In this document: piece by piece, positions 43,685 to 53,738 of the stretch
Numbering within the stretch: position 1 is the stretch's first letter
How the letters are laid out: every line of letters starts with the position of its first letter
NCBI RefSeq assembly: GCF_023073715.1
Contig: NZ_JADPKA010000006.1
Span: forward strand, 1-64,000
Source: Bradyrhizobium sp. 164
Lineage (GTDB): Bacteria; Pseudomonadota; Alphaproteobacteria; Rhizobiales; Xanthobacteraceae
Reading direction: 5' to 3'
Length of the DNA: 64,000 bases
Made by a program: the position numbers and the translations under genes
Notes under the pieces: model-generated
Told to the model about the DNA's origin: nothing
What the model saw: only the letters and a program-made list of their open reading frames with translations
Database searches by the model: none

Positions 43685-44430
43685 GCAGATGCGTGCGAAC
43701 CGCTCCCACATCGCGGGATAGGCATTGCGGTGACGAGACGAGGCGGCGGCGAGATAAGTCAGCATCGCACGCGCAAGGCTTTGCCGCGACCGATCTTCAG
43801 TTCGTCTTGGGCAGCTCGAACGTCGACGTGGTCAAACGCGTGGCAGCTTCCGAATCCACCGCTCAATGCGACACAAGAAGCGCGCAGGCACCGGCATAGA
43901 AGAACGAGCGCGCCAATCCCGACCGGGCCACGGCCTCGGCTTGTCGCCCGCGATGTGTTGCAGGTCGACAGCACAATCCGGTCCGCATTGAGCTTGAGCT
44001 GGGTGACTTCGCTCGCAGTGAGAAGGCCGTCGAGCTCCGATGGCTGATCGGGATCGAGAGTGCAAGCGAGGGCTCACCGAGTCCTTTGATGTCGCCGCGA
44101 AGAGGCCGTGGGTGGCAAAGTTGATGATGCCATATTGAGCAAGCGCTGCACGCTTGAGCGTCGTTTCGCCGGCGTCGCAACCGAGATGGATGTCGGCATC
44201 CCTTGCCGACATCGCTCGCCACCGCGTTCAACTCGGCGGTATTCGGCAATTGCCACAGCGCCTTTGCCAGCCGCGCGTGACCGCGGACAACAGCATCTTG
44301 AGCGTCGCGGCGAGTTCGCGGCCGATATCGCTTTTCTCCAGGGTCGCAACCATCGCCTGCGCGAGCGGAAGCGCGCTTCCGAATACTTGCAGGCCCCCAT
44401 GAGCGGGTTGATCACGCGCCCGCCGCGGCA
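43685..44430 (-). pseudogene. Decayed CHAT-domain protease gene (caspase-like)
   Basis: No single open frame, but on the minus strand pieces in all three frames join into the C-terminal CHAT domain: INPLM, LWQLPNTAELNAVASDVGKG, DADIHLGCDAGETTLKRAAL then AQYGIINFATHGLFA (catalytic His), GLGEPSLALSIP, ELDGLLTASEVTQLKLNADR then IVLSTCNT (catalytic Cys), ARSFFYAGACALLVSH, then after an in-frame TGA at 43863-43865 (where Trp is expected) AVDSEAATRLTTSTFELPK and NAYPAMWERF. At least three frameshifts and a nonsense codon show it is dead. Intact relatives are TPR-CHAT proteins of unknown role, some linked to type III-E CRISPR or caspase-like defence; no such partner is seen here. Confidence 0.78.
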
Positions 44431-44578
44431 AGACTTCCTTTCTGGCGTGGCGAGCAATGCGCTCGCCGCGAGCGCGAGCCCCTGCGATCAGCGCCGGCCG
44501 ATTTCATCTTGCCATCACCACTCTCGCTGCACCGTCGGACCGATTACGGTCTTGGATCACAGCGATGAGCCGCGACGA

Positions 44579-45328
44579 TCAACGTGTTGCGCCTTGGTCC
44601 AGCTTCTTGCGCGCGTCACCGGCGAGGCGGACCAGCATCTTGCGCAGTGCCGTGCCATCCGTCACCCGCTCCGGGAACTCCAGCCGCAGCGCGGTCTGAT
44701 CCATTTGCATGTCGAGGCCCTCCGGATCGCAGCCGGTGCAGCGCCAGCCGCCCTCGGCCGCGCCGAGCAGCCTCGTGGCATAGAGGTTCATGGCGTCGCG
44801 ATGGTCGGCATTCATGTGCTCGACGGCGCCCTGTTCCGCCGCCAGCAGATCCTCGGCGCCGGTGAGGTCCGTGAGGAACTGCTCCGGCTTGAGGTCGACG
44901 ATCCGGCCGAAGCCGGCGACCAGATGGGCTCCCGTGGGCGGGATCCGAAAGAAGGAGAAATCCTTAAACGAAACAAAGCCTTCCGCCGACGGATGGGCAT
45001 TGAGATACCGCCGCAGAAGCAAGTCCTTGTCGGCGTCAGCCTGCTCGGCCCGGCCGGACAGCATAATCCGGGCCCCCTCTAGGGGATCGCCGGCCGCGCG
45101 CTCGTCCAACATCAGCGAGACCCTGCTGTCCGCCAGGATGTTCCTGGTGTGCACGGCGAGGCGCGAGATCAGCAGGATCGGTGAGCCATCGGGGTGGCTC
45201 GCCAGATTGACCAGGGAACAATAGGGATCGCCGCTGCCGGCCATCAGGGTCGCCAGCGCCCCCTGCCGCGACCGTCGCAGCAGCGATTTGGCGAGTTTTG
45301 CGGGATCGAAATCCGGGGTCGGTTGCAT
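44579..45328 (-). CDS. HugZ-like pyridoxamine 5'-phosphate oxidase-related protein
   Basis: 249-residue flavin/heme-binding split-barrel protein. The N-terminal PNPOx-like domain (about residues 1-150) shows ALATLMAGSGDPYCSLVNLA, SPILLISRLAVHTRNILADS and RVSLMLDERA; the C-terminal DUF2470 domain (about 165-245) starts LLAAEQGAVEHMNADHRDAM. Together this is the layout of HugZ/HutZ-type proteins that handle heme in iron acquisition, although many bacterial members have no proven activity. ATG 45328 (MQPTPDFDPAKLAK) is preferred over 45355. It lies between the CHAT relic and chvI, on the opposite strand from chvI, so it may have been inserted into an ancestral pckA-chvI junction. Confidence 0.85.
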   Translation of the reverse strand: MQPTPDFDPAKLAKSLLRRSRQGALATLMAGSGDPYCSLVNLASHPDGSPILLISRLAVHTRNILADSRVSLMLDERAAGDPLEGARIMLSGRAEQADADKDLLLRRYLNAHPSAEGFVSFKDFSFFRIPPTGAHLVAGFGRIVDLKPEQFLTDLTGAEDLLAAEQGAVEHMNADHRDAMNLYATRLLGAAEGGWRCTGCDPEGLDMQMDQTALRLEFPERVTDGTALRKMLVRLAGDARKKLDQGATR

Positions 45329-45569
45329 CGGCTTTCTCGGGTCGGGTGGTTGCAATAGAGGCCTTTTCTCGGGTAAACGGGGGCCAGGTTATGGGTCGAG
45401 ATGCGGCGAATCTGCCGCGTTTCGTGGAACTTGGTCACACTTCAGCCCAGCTTGCATTGCTCGGTGACAAGGTTCGAATGCCGACTTCGGCACCCATGTA
45501 TGCGGCGCATCACTGATTGCTCGCCGTTTCAAGCCACGACCCAAAACGGAAAGCAGAAAGCAGAGGCTC

Positions 45570-46271
45570 ATGCCCACAATCGCTTTGGTCGACGACGACC
45601 GCAACATTCTCACATCCGTCTCGATCGCGCTGGAAGCCGAAGGCTACCGCATCATGACCTACACCGACGGCGCTTCCGCACTTGACGGTTTCCGCACCAC
45701 CCAGCCCGATCTCGCCATCCTCGATATCAAGATGCCGCGCATGGACGGCATGGAGACGTTGCGCCGTCTCAGGCAGAAGTCCGACCTGCCGGTGATCTTC
45801 CTGACGTCCAAGGACGAGGAGATCGACGAGCTGTTCGGCCTCAAGATGGGCGCCGACGACTTCATCCGCAAACCGTTCTCGCAGCGCCTTTTGGTCGAGC
45901 GCGTCAAGGCGGTCCTGCGCCGCTCGGCGCCGAAGGACCCGACCGTCGCGCCCAAGGAGAACGACGCCAAGGCGCTCGATCGCGGCCTTTTGCGCATGGA
46001 TCCGGAACGGCATACCTGCACCTGGAAAAACGAGCCGGTGACGCTGACCGTCACCGAATTCCTGATCCTCCAGGCATTGGCGACCCGGCCCGGCGTGGTG
46101 AAGAGCCGCAACGCGCTGATGGATGCCGCCTATGACGACCAGGTCTATGTCGACGACCGCACCATCGACAGCCACATCAAGCGGCTGCGCAAGAAATTCA
46201 AGGTGGTCGACAACGAGTTCGAGATGATCGAAACGCTCTACGGCGTCGGCTACCGCTTCAAGGAAGCCTGA
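45570..46271 (+). CDS. chvI: Two-component response regulator ChvI
   Basis: OmpR-type DNA-binding response regulator of 233 residues. The receiver domain (about residues 1-120) has [13 protein letters not shown] (acidic pair), the phosphoacceptor Asp in [23 protein letters not shown] (Thr/Ser switch) and [12 protein letters not shown] (Lys). The winged helix (about 130-233) ends [20 protein letters not shown] with [10 protein letters not shown]. ChvG/ChvI is the envelope-acidity-sensing system of Agrobacterium, and ExoS/ChvI in Sinorhizobium controls exopolysaccharide and metabolism. The kinase chvG follows 116 bases later. The operon then runs into hprK and PTS genes. Confidence 0.96.
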   Translation: MPTIALVDDDRNILTSVSIALEAEGYRIMTYTDGASALDGFRTTQPDLAILDIKMPRMDGMETLRRLRQKSDLPVIFLTSKDEEIDELFGLKMGADDFIRKPFSQRLLVERVKAVLRRSAPKDPTVAPKENDAKALDRGLLRMDPERHTCTWKNEPVTLTVTEFLILQALATRPGVVKSRNALMDAAYDDQVYVDDRTIDSHIKRLRKKFKVVDNEFEMIETLYGVGYRFKEA

Positions 46272-46387
46272 GACTCGCGCAGTTTCACGAAAGAGGAGAG
46301 CATCGCTGGTTCTGATTCCATCGGAACCGGGATGGCTCTAGGATGCGGGGACCTTCTCAACGAGCTGTCCTAACGCGGGCGTAAGCA

Positions 46388-48184
46388 TTGCTTGACCGAA
46401 CGCAGCCTGATCCAAACCAGAGCGCCGAGGATATCGCATCCGACGGCGTTCCGGAGCACGTTGGCGAAGACAAGCCGCAGGGCTGGCGGCCGCTGAACTG
46501 GCTGAAGCGCGCCGGTCAGTTCTTCTTCGCGCTGTCCTTCTCGAGCCTGACGCGCCGCATCGTCTCGCTCAACCTCGCCGGCCTGGTCGCGCTGGTCGCC
46601 AGCATCCTGTATCTGTCGCAATTCCGGGCCGGCCTGATCGACGCGCGCGCGCAGAGCCTGCTGGTCCAGGCCGAGATCATCGCCGGCGCGATCGCGGCCT
46701 CTGCGACCGTGCAGACCAACGCCATCACCATCGACCCCGACCGGTTGCTCGATCTCAAGCCGGGCGAGACCTATGGCGGCTCGGACGAATATTCGCCGCT
46801 GGATTTCCCGATCAATCCGGAGCGCGTGGCGCCGGTGCTGCGCACGCTGATCTCGCCGACCAAGACGCGCGCGCGCATTTACGATCCGAACGGCAGCCTG
46901 CTGGTCGACAGCCGCAACCTCGAAAACGTGCTGCGCTACAACCTGCCGCCACCGGCCGAGAAGCCCGGCATCGTCGAGCGCGGCATGGTCGCGGTGCGAA
47001 CCTGGCTGAACCGCGGCGACCTGCCGCTCTACCGTGAGCTCGGGCCCGAGAATGGCAATGGCTACGCGGAGGTGGGCGATGCGCTCCAAGGCCAGAAGCG
47101 CTCGATGGTGCGGGTCAACGCACGCGGCGAGGTGATCGTCTCGGTCGCGGTCCCCGTGCTGCGCTCGCGCGCAATCCACGGCGCTTTGATGCTGTCGACC
47201 CAGGGCGACGACATCGACCAGATGGTCACTGCCGAGCGCCTCGCCATTTTGAAGGTCGGCGGCGTTGCCGCAGCGGTCATGATCATGCTGTCGCTGCTGC
47301 TTGCCAGCACGATCGCAGGTCCGGTGCGCCGGCTCGCCGACAGCGCCGAGCGCGTCCGCCGCCGTATCAAAGCCCGCATCGAGATTCCCGATTTCACCCG
47401 CCGCCGCGACGAGATCGGCCACCTCTCGGGCGCGCTGCGGGACATGACCAGCGCGCTCTACAGCCGCATCGAGGCGATCGAGATGTTCGCCGCCGATGTC
47501 GCCCATGAGCTGAAGAACCCGCTGACCTCGCTGCGCTCGGCGGTCGAGACGCTGCCGCTGGCGCGCAACGAGACCAGCCGCGCACGCCTGCTCGAGGTGA
47601 TCGAGCACGACGTCAAGCGGCTCGACCGTCTGATCTCGGATATCTCCGACGCCAGCCGCCTCGATGCCGAATTGCAGCGTCAGGATGCGATCCCGGTTGA
47701 CGTGCGTCGCCTGCTGACGACACTGGTGTCGGTCGCCAACGAGACCAAGCTCGGCCACGACGTCGCGGTCGAGACCCGCTTCGAGGGCCGCGGCCCGACC
47801 GACACGTTCTCCGTGACCGGCCACGATTCGCGGCTCGGACAAGTGGTCTCCAACCTGTTGTCCAACGCGCAATCCTTCTCGGAAGCCGGCAGCAAGGTGC
47901 GCCTCACCTGCCGCCGCGTGCGCGGAGAGATCGAGATCGTGATCGACGACGACGGGCCCGGCATCCGCGACGACGCGCTGGAGCGCATCTTCGAGCGCTT
48001 CTATACCGATCGTCCGCACCAGGGCTTTGGCCAGAACTCCGGCCTCGGGTTGTCGATTTCCAAGCAGATCGTCGATGCCCATGGCGGGCGGATCTGGGCC
48101 GAGAACCGCGCAGGCCCGCTGGATGCCGAAGGCGCGCCGACCGTCGCCGGCGCGCGCTTCGTGGTGAGGCTGCCGGCGCTATGA
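46388..48184 (+). CDS. chvG: Sensor histidine kinase ChvG
   Basis: 598-residue membrane sensor kinase. A cytoplasmic leader of about 50 residues precedes TM1 (IVSLNLAGLVALVASILYLS), a periplasmic domain of about 200 residues, TM2 (GGVAAAVMIMLSLLLAST), HAMP, the HisKA box FAADVAHELKNPLTSLRSAV (phospho-His), and HATPase_c with N, G1 and G2 motifs (LGQVVSNLLSNAQSFSEAGS; DDDGPGIRDDAL; GLGLSISKQIVDAHGG). In relatives the periplasmic repressor ExoR controls it; no exoR lies here. The start is TTG 46388 with only a weak ribosome-binding site, so translation may depend on chvI. Its stop overlaps the hprK start (ATGA, 48181-48184). Confidence 0.95.
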   Translation: MLDRTQPDPNQSAEDIASDGVPEHVGEDKPQGWRPLNWLKRAGQFFFALSFSSLTRRIVSLNLAGLVALVASILYLSQFRAGLIDARAQSLLVQAEIIAGAIAASATVQTNAITIDPDRLLDLKPGETYGGSDEYSPLDFPINPERVAPVLRTLISPTKTRARIYDPNGSLLVDSRNLENVLRYNLPPPAEKPGIVERGMVAVRTWLNRGDLPLYRELGPENGNGYAEVGDALQGQKRSMVRVNARGEVIVSVAVPVLRSRAIHGALMLSTQGDDIDQMVTAERLAILKVGGVAAAVMIMLSLLLASTIAGPVRRLADSAERVRRRIKARIEIPDFTRRRDEIGHLSGALRDMTSALYSRIEAIEMFAADVAHELKNPLTSLRSAVETLPLARNETSRARLLEVIEHDVKRLDRLISDISDASRLDAELQRQDAIPVDVRRLLTTLVSVANETKLGHDVAVETRFEGRGPTDTFSVTGHDSRLGQVVSNLLSNAQSFSEAGSKVRLTCRRVRGEIEIVIDDDGPGIRDDALERIFERFYTDRPHQGFGQNSGLGLSISKQIVDAHGGRIWAENRAGPLDAEGAPTVAGARFVVRLPAL

Positions 48185-48705
48185 GCGACGGCGGCCCCAG
48201 CGTGCACGCCTCCGCCGTCAAGGTCGGGACTTTTGCCGTGCTGATCCGCGGTCCCTCCGGTTCCGGCAAGTCGCGCCTTGCCTTCGATTTGATCATGGCG
48301 GGCCGGTCAGGCCTGATCGAAAGGGCCGTTCTGGTCGGAGATGACCGTGTCCATCTGGCGACAGTCGGCCATGAAATTGAAGTCCGCCCCGCTCCGGTCT
48401 TGGCTGGCCTGATCGAGATCCGGGGCTTGGGAATTCGCCGCTGCGACTTCGTGGAGCATGCGATCGTCGGCCTCGTGGTCGATCTGGACGCAGCCGATGC
48501 CGAGCGTCTGCCTGCGACAGAATCGCTGAAAGCCAGCATTTCTGGTGTCGAAATACCGCGCATCCCGGTCGAGCGCGGCTATTCGCCCCTCCCGCTGGTT
48601 GTCGCGGCCTTGACCACTACCAAGAGTTCATCTTCCGTTAACCCCTCAGGCGATTGTTTGAAGGGAAATGGTAACCATATGAACCCCACTATCGCGACCG
48701 AGTAG
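48181..48705 (+). CDS. hprK: HPr kinase/phosphorylase, short alphaproteobacterial form
   Basis: 174-residue protein made only of the kinase domain; the N-terminal domain of Firmicutes HprK is absent, as is typical of alphaproteobacteria. Walker A IRGPSGSGKSRLAFDLI (about residues 22-38), the capping LVGDDRVHL and the HprK signature LAGLIEIRGLGI (about 76-87) are present. It phosphorylates HPr on a serine, coupling nutrient state to PTS signalling, and in Sinorhizobium and Brucella has been linked to ChvG/ChvI output. An extension of about 25 residues after VVAALTTTK is not family-like and may be variable. It overlaps chvG by 4 bases. Confidence 0.92.
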   Translation: MSDGGPSVHASAVKVGTFAVLIRGPSGSGKSRLAFDLIMAGRSGLIERAVLVGDDRVHLATVGHEIEVRPAPVLAGLIEIRGLGIRRCDFVEHAIVGLVVDLDAADAERLPATESLKASISGVEIPRIPVERGYSPLPLVVAALTTTKSSSSVNPSGDCLKGNGNHMNPTIATE

Positions 48706-48838
48706 ACCGGCGCAGCTTCCCTCATCCATCCGTCTAGGTTCAGGGAGATACGCAACATCCCCTCTTGCGCGGGGGCTCTGGATGGTCAAAGTGGCGCGTT
48801 CGTGCGGTGCACCAAAAGCGCCCGCGAGGAGTTTTCCG

Positions 48839-49240
48839 ATGATTGGTCTAGTACTTGTGACCCACGGGCGCCTTGCCGACGAATTCAAGGCAGCGCTTGA
48901 GCATGTCATGGGCCCACAAAAGCAAATCGAAGCGATCACGATCGGTGCCGAAGATGATTCCGATCTCTGCCGAAGCGACATTATCGAGGCGGTTAACCGC
49001 GTCGATTCCGGCGACGGCGTTGCGATCCTCACCGACATGTTCGGCGGCACGCCGTCGAACCTCGCAATATCCTGCATGAGCCGGCCGAAGGTCGAAGTGC
49101 TCGCGGGCATCAACTTACCCATGCTGGTGAAGCTCGCTAAGGTGCGCGAGGAGCGTCCGCTGCCCGACGCGATCGCGATGGCCCAGGAAGCGGGCCGCAA
49201 ATACGTCACCATTGCCAGCCGCGTGCTCGCCGGCAAATGA
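48839..49240 (+). CDS. PTS system mannose-family EIIA component
   Basis: 133-residue EIIA-Man fold protein; phosphoryl acceptor His in LVLVTHGRLADEFKAAL (about residue 9). Other hallmarks are DMFGGTPSNLAISCM (about 70-84) and a conserved nucleotide-like C-terminal. No membrane permease gene accompanies it, so it acts as a signalling rather than sugar-transport EIIA, as known for the alphaproteobacterial PTS. A gaggag ribosome-binding site precedes ATG 48839 (MIGLVLVTHG). A 133-base gap separates it from hprK, and its stop overlaps the HPr start by 4 bases (ATGA, 49237-49240). Confidence 0.93.
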   Translation: MIGLVLVTHGRLADEFKAALEHVMGPQKQIEAITIGAEDDSDLCRSDIIEAVNRVDSGDGVAILTDMFGGTPSNLAISCMSRPKVEVLAGINLPMLVKLAKVREERPLPDAIAMAQEAGRKYVTIASRVLAGK

Positions 49241-49554
49241 GCGACGACGCGCCGCAAGCCGCAGCGGGCGTGCCCGCAGGCGCGATCTCCAAGGAGCTCC
49301 TGATCATCAACAAGCGCGGTCTGCACGCCCGCGCCTCGGCGAAATTCGTCCAGGCGGTCGAGCGCTTCAACGCGCAAGTGTGGGTGACGCGCGGCGGTGA
49401 GACCGTCGGCGGCACTTCGATCATGGGCCTGATGATGCTTGCCGCGGGTCCCGGCACGACCATCACGGTCGCCGCGGCCGGCGAGGAAGCCGAAGCGGCG
49501 CTCGCGGCGATCACCGAACTGGTCGAGAGCAAGTTCAACGAGGAAGGGATTTGA
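49237..49554 (+). CDS. Phosphocarrier protein HPr
   Basis: 105-residue HPr. The phospho-His is in NKRGLHARASAKFVQAVE (about residue 31, from EI) and the HprK target Ser is in GGTSIMGLMMLAAGPG. An N-terminal extension of about 17 residues precedes the standard domain. The ATGA overlap with the EIIA gene and membership of the chvI-chvG-hprK cluster point to a regulatory PTS that senses carbon state. The intergenic palindrome 49571-49662 directly after the stop may terminate the operon. Confidence 0.95.
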   Translation: MSDDAPQAAAGVPAGAISKELLIINKRGLHARASAKFVQAVERFNAQVWVTRGGETVGGTSIMGLMMLAAGPGTTITVAAAGEEAEAALAAITELVESKFNEEGI

Positions 49555-49570
49555 GCCAAGCGCTCGACGC

Positions 49571-49662
49571 CGTAGGGTGGGCAAAGGCGCGACGCGCCGT
49601 GCCCACCATCTCTCTCATCGTGTGCTGAAATTGGTGGGCACGCTTCGCTTTGTCACCCTACG
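49571..49662. repeat. 92-bp intergenic palindrome after the HPr gene
   Basis: cgtagggtgggcaaaggcgc, then cgtgcccaccatc, and in the other half tggtgggcacgcttcgcttt then gtcaccctacg. The outer and inner arms are inverted copies. It sits between convergent HPr and GT39-type genes. Confidence 0.75.
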
Positions 49663-49671
49663 ATATCCCGA

Positions 49672-51297
49672 TCACTTCGCCGGCGGGGCGATGTAGATAT
49701 TCCAGCTCATCGCCGGGCCGGCCTTGCCGTGGGTGAAGCGGCGCGTCGTCATCACCATGCGCTCGGCATTCGGCGCGATCCCCGACATCCATTTCTCGAA
49801 CGCGGGCAGGCGTTCGTCGGTCGGATCGAACACGCCGATGAAGCCGTATGTCTTGACATCGTCGAGCGAGGTCAGCCCGGACGCCCAGGCTTCGTTCGGC
49901 GTGAACGGGCTGGGGTGATCGGGGCTGTAGAACACCATCGGCTGAATCGTCTCCATCGTCCCGGCAACGACCGCCCAGCGCGAGGCAAAGCGCGCGTGCC
50001 AGGCCTGCGTCAGCTCGCGCGCGAGCTCCGAACGCGCGCCATAGGTTGCGGTATTGCCGGCATTGGCCGCCATCTCGCGCGCGGCGATCCACGGCGAGGC
50101 AGCGAGCGTGGCTGCGCTGAGCACGAGCCAGATCGCGGCGATGTTGAACAGCACAGAGCTCTGCACCCGCAATGCGGGGATCGCGACCAGCGCCAAGGGC
50201 ACCAGGAAGAACAGCGAGATGCCCCAATCGGTCTTCATGTAGATGCTGAAGGCCAGCGCGCCGAGCGGCGGACCGAACGCCACGATGATCTGGATGATCC
50301 AGATGTTCAGCGCCTGCGAGAGGTTGACGCCCGGATTGACCCCGCGCGCCCAGGCCCGCGTGACGATGCGCGACGGCGCCCGCACCAGCAGCGTGAGCCA
50401 CGGCGGCGCCAGCGCCATGGCGAGGGCGGCCAGCGCGACCGGCAGGGCCAGCAGCGCCAAATTATGCAAGACGTAGCCCGCGACGAGCTGATGCACCTGG
50501 CTCGAGTCCTGGAGGCTGTAGGTGTCGCCGGCATAGGTCAGCGGCACGAAATGCGCATTCGCCAGCCAAACGAAGTGCGGGATCATCGCCACCGCCATCG
50601 TCGCGATCGCGACCCATGGCGCCGGCGACGACAGGAAGCGCAGCCGCTCGGGATGGATCAGCGCGGCAAGGCCGATGGCGCCGATCATGGTCAGCACCCA
50701 ATATTTGGTCATCAGCGCCAGCGCGCCGGCAAGCCCGAGAAGGATTCCGGATTGCCAGCTCCGCTTCGCGAAGGCGTTGAGGTAAGCGAGCACGAGCAGC
50801 GGCAGCGTGACGAGCTGGAGCAGATCCGGATTGTACTTGAAGCCTTTGAAATTGAAGATCGGATAGAGAGCGATCATCACCACGACCAGGAACGCGCGCC
50901 GCGCGTCGACCACGCGCAAGGCAACCATCCAGCAGACCACCATGCCGATACTGACGGTCGCCATCGCAAGCGCATAGGTAGCCCAATCCGCCGCCGGAAA
51001 CAGCTTGAACCAGAGGCCGGCGACCCAGCCCGACAGTGGCGGATGCTTGCCGTAACCCCACAGGAATTTTTGGCCCCAAGCATAAGCTTCTGCGACGTCC
51101 ATGTGAACGTCCTGCGCCGCCTTGAGATTGATCAGGATGAAGGTCCAGAGCACTGCATGCAGGATGGCGAGCTGGATCACCAACCAGAGGCGGGCCTCGG
51201 GGCGGATCGCGCAGGCAACCAACCAGGCCCGGAAGCGGGCATAGCTCACTCGGGTCTTCGCGCGCGCTTTGGCAGAGGGGATCGAAGTCGTCGACAT
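49672..51297 (-). CDS. GT39/ArnT-like glycosyltransferase family membrane protein
   Basis: 541-residue protein with about 11 to 13 membrane helices. The first helix (LWLVIQLAILHAVLWTFILI, about residues 38-57) is followed by a loop bearing the acidic pair DVAEAYAWGQKFLWGYGKHP (about 67-86), the region that holds the metal-binding Asp/Glu in PMT and ArnT-type C-superfamily glycosyltransferases. A further landmark is NPDLLQLVTLPLLVLAYLNA. The C-terminal about 130 residues are a soluble periplasmic domain (WNIYIAPPAK end). It probably transfers a sugar from an undecaprenyl- or dolichyl-type lipid carrier to lipid A or a glycan; the acceptor is unknown. Confidence 0.8.
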   Translation of the reverse strand: MSTTSIPSAKARAKTRVSYARFRAWLVACAIRPEARLWLVIQLAILHAVLWTFILINLKAAQDVHMDVAEAYAWGQKFLWGYGKHPPLSGWVAGLWFKLFPAADWATYALAMATVSIGMVVCWMVALRVVDARRAFLVVVMIALYPIFNFKGFKYNPDLLQLVTLPLLVLAYLNAFAKRSWQSGILLGLAGALALMTKYWVLTMIGAIGLAALIHPERLRFLSSPAPWVAIATMAVAMIPHFVWLANAHFVPLTYAGDTYSLQDSSQVHQLVAGYVLHNLALLALPVALAALAMALAPPWLTLLVRAPSRIVTRAWARGVNPGVNLSQALNIWIIQIIVAFGPPLGALAFSIYMKTDWGISLFFLVPLALVAIPALRVQSSVLFNIAAIWLVLSAATLAASPWIAAREMAANAGNTATYGARSELARELTQAWHARFASRWAVVAGTMETIQPMVFYSPDHPSPFTPNEAWASGLTSLDDVKTYGFIGVFDPTDERLPAFEKWMSGIAPNAERMVMTTRRFTHGKAGPAMSWNIYIAPPAK

Positions 51298-51411
51298 GAG
51301 CGGTTGCCTAGCGTGTTTTGGGCGATCGTGGAATCAGCTTGGCGTGAACAAAGGCCCTGAAAATACAGCAATATGGTTGCCGCACAGGGATGTGAGTGGT
51401 ATCCCGCGCCC

Positions 51412-53223
51412 ATGACGACCGTCCCCATTTCCAACATCCGCAATTTCTCCATCGTCGCCCATATCGACCATGGCAAATCGACGCTGGCCGACCGCCTGAT
51501 CCAGATGACCGGCGGCCTGTCCGACCGCGAGATGGCGGGCAAGGAGCAGGTGCTCGATTCCATGGACATCGAGCGCGAGCGCGGCATCACCATCAAGGCG
51601 CAGACGGTGCGGCTCCAATACCGCGCCAAGGACGGCAAGGATTACATCTTCAACCTGATGGACACGCCCGGCCATGTCGACTTCGCCTACGAGGTCTCGC
51701 GGTCGCTGGCGGCCTGCGAGGGTTCCCTGCTGGTGGTCGACGCGAGCCAGGGCGTCGAAGCGCAGACGCTCGCCAACGTGTACCAAGCGCTCGACAACAA
51801 CCACGAGATCGTCCCGGTCCTGAACAAGGTCGACCTTCCCGCCGCCGAGCCCGAGAAGATCAAGCAGCAGATCGAGGACGTCATCGGCATCGACGCCTCC
51901 GACGCGGTGATGATCTCGGCCAAGACCGGCTTAGGCGTCCCCGATGTGCTGGAAGCGATCGTCACCCGCCTGCCGCCGCCGAAGGGCGATCGCGAGGCGA
52001 CCTTGAAGGCGCTGCTGGTCGACAGCTGGTATGACGTCTATCTCGGTGTCGTCGTGCTGATCCGCGTCGTCGACGGCGTCATGAAGAAGGGCAGCCGCGT
52101 GCGCATGATGGGCACCGGTGCTGCCTACGACGTCGAGCGCGTCGGCTTCTTCACGCCGAAGATGCAGCAGGTCGACGAGCTCGGTCCCGGCGAGATCGGC
52201 TTCATCACCGCCGCGATCAAGGAAGTGGCCGACACCCGCGTCGGCGATACCATTACCGACGATCGGAAGCCGGTGACGGAGATGCTGCCCGGCTTCAAGC
52301 CGGCGATCCCGGTGGTGTTCTGCGGCCTGTTCCCTGTCGATGCCGACGACTTCGAAACGCTGCGCGGGGCCATGGGCAAGCTGCGGCTGAACGATGCCAG
52401 CTTCTCCTTCGAGATGGAGACCTCGGCTGCACTCGGCTTCGGCTTCCGCTGCGGCTTCCTCGGGCTGCTGCACCTCGAGATCATCCAGGAGCGGCTGTCG
52501 CGTGAGTTCGATCTCAATTTGATCGCGACCGCGCCGAGCGTCATCTACAAGATGAAGCTCACCGACGGCCAGGAGATCGAGATCCACAATCCCGTCGACA
52601 TGCCCGACGTGGTCAAGATCGCCGAGATCGACGAGCCCTGGATCGAGGCGACGATCCTCACGCCCGACGAATATCTCGGCAGCGTGCTGAAGCTGTGCCA
52701 GGACCGCCGCGGCGCGCAGAAGGAGCTCACCTATGTCGGCTCCCGCGCGATGGTGAAGTACGACCTGCCGCTCAACGAGGTCGTGTTCGATTTCTACGAC
52801 CGCCTGAAGTCGGTCTCCAAGGGCTACGCCTCGTTCGACTATCACCTCACCGATTACAAGCCGGCCGACCTCGTCAAGATGCAGATCCTGGTCAATGCCG
52901 AGCCGGTCGACGCGCTCTCGATGCTGGTGCATCGCACCCGCGCGGAAGGGCGCGGCCGCGCCATGGTCGAGAAGATGAAGGAGCTGATCCCGCCGCACAT
53001 GTTCCAGATCCCGATCCAGGCCGCGATCGGCGGCAAGGTGATCGCGCGCGAGACGGTGCGCGCCCTGCGCAAGGACGTCACCGCAAAATGCTACGGCGGC
53101 GACATCACGCGTAAGCGCAAGCTTCTTGAGAAGCAGAAGGAAGGCAAGAAGAAGATGCGGCAGTTCGGCAAGGTCGACATCCCGCAGGAAGCTTTCATTG
53201 CCGCGCTGAAGGTGGATAGCTGA
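51412..53223 (+). CDS. lepA: Elongation factor 4
   Basis: Ribosome back-translocase/assembly GTPase of 603 residues, almost universal length. G1 [12 protein letters not shown] (about residues 15-26), G2 [10 protein letters not shown]3 [12 protein letters not shown] (about 85-96), G4 NKVDLP, then domains II-V and the LepA-specific C-terminal domain ([40 protein letters not shown]). Domain IV of EF-G is absent, as expected. ATG 51412 ([17 protein letters not shown]) is chosen; an upstream frame to 51373 lies in the promoter gap. It marks the right edge of the core region: the 579 bases after it have no recognisable gene. Confidence 0.97.
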   Translation: MTTVPISNIRNFSIVAHIDHGKSTLADRLIQMTGGLSDREMAGKEQVLDSMDIERERGITIKAQTVRLQYRAKDGKDYIFNLMDTPGHVDFAYEVSRSLAACEGSLLVVDASQGVEAQTLANVYQALDNNHEIVPVLNKVDLPAAEPEKIKQQIEDVIGIDASDAVMISAKTGLGVPDVLEAIVTRLPPPKGDREATLKALLVDSWYDVYLGVVVLIRVVDGVMKKGSRVRMMGTGAAYDVERVGFFTPKMQQVDELGPGEIGFITAAIKEVADTRVGDTITDDRKPVTEMLPGFKPAIPVVFCGLFPVDADDFETLRGAMGKLRLNDASFSFEMETSAALGFGFRCGFLGLLHLEIIQERLSREFDLNLIATAPSVIYKMKLTDGQEIEIHNPVDMPDVVKIAEIDEPWIEATILTPDEYLGSVLKLCQDRRGAQKELTYVGSRAMVKYDLPLNEVVFDFYDRLKSVSKGYASFDYHLTDYKPADLVKMQILVNAEPVDALSMLVHRTRAEGRGRAMVEKMKELIPPHMFQIPIQAAIGGKVIARETVRALRKDVTAKCYGGDITRKRKLLEKQKEGKKKMRQFGKVDIPQEAFIAALKVDS

Positions 53224-53738
53224 GCGGGGCTTAGGCCTGTTTCAAGCGTGACGAGATTGGCCGGTCCGGGACGTTTGGGACCCGAAGAACAAAATATCGA
53301 AAAACAACCCCATGCACAGTAGCCGGAGTCTTGTTTGTATTGCGTTTTTCGATTTTACGAAATCCATTTGACCCGTCGGGCAAAACAGGGGCATGATGGC
53401 ATCATCGCAACGGGCGTGAGGCCGGCGCCCATCAGCACGCAACATCTCGACGCCGACCGATTAGCCTTCGATCTCGGGATCCGAACGCCACAGCGGTGAT
53501 GGCTTTCCGTCGGCTTCCGGGCCCCCTGCGGGAATGCCGGCGAAACAATTCGCCGCGGTCGGCAAACTGCATTGGCAAAGACCCGCGAACATCCTCGGAC
53601 TTCCGAAAGGCATGGCGCAAGTTGACGGTTCGACCAATCAACTTGATCCCGCCTCTCTACGCCCTGGATGCTAACTGAGTGTCTCAGCGGGCGGTGCACA
53701 CCGGCTCCTACACGGTCTGCGGTAAGTCAGGTCGAATA

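Noticed and set aside
44108..45082. 324-codon plus-strand frame over the CHAT relic and hugZ-like gene
   Set aside because: It is antisense to recognisable protein segments and has no domain of its own.
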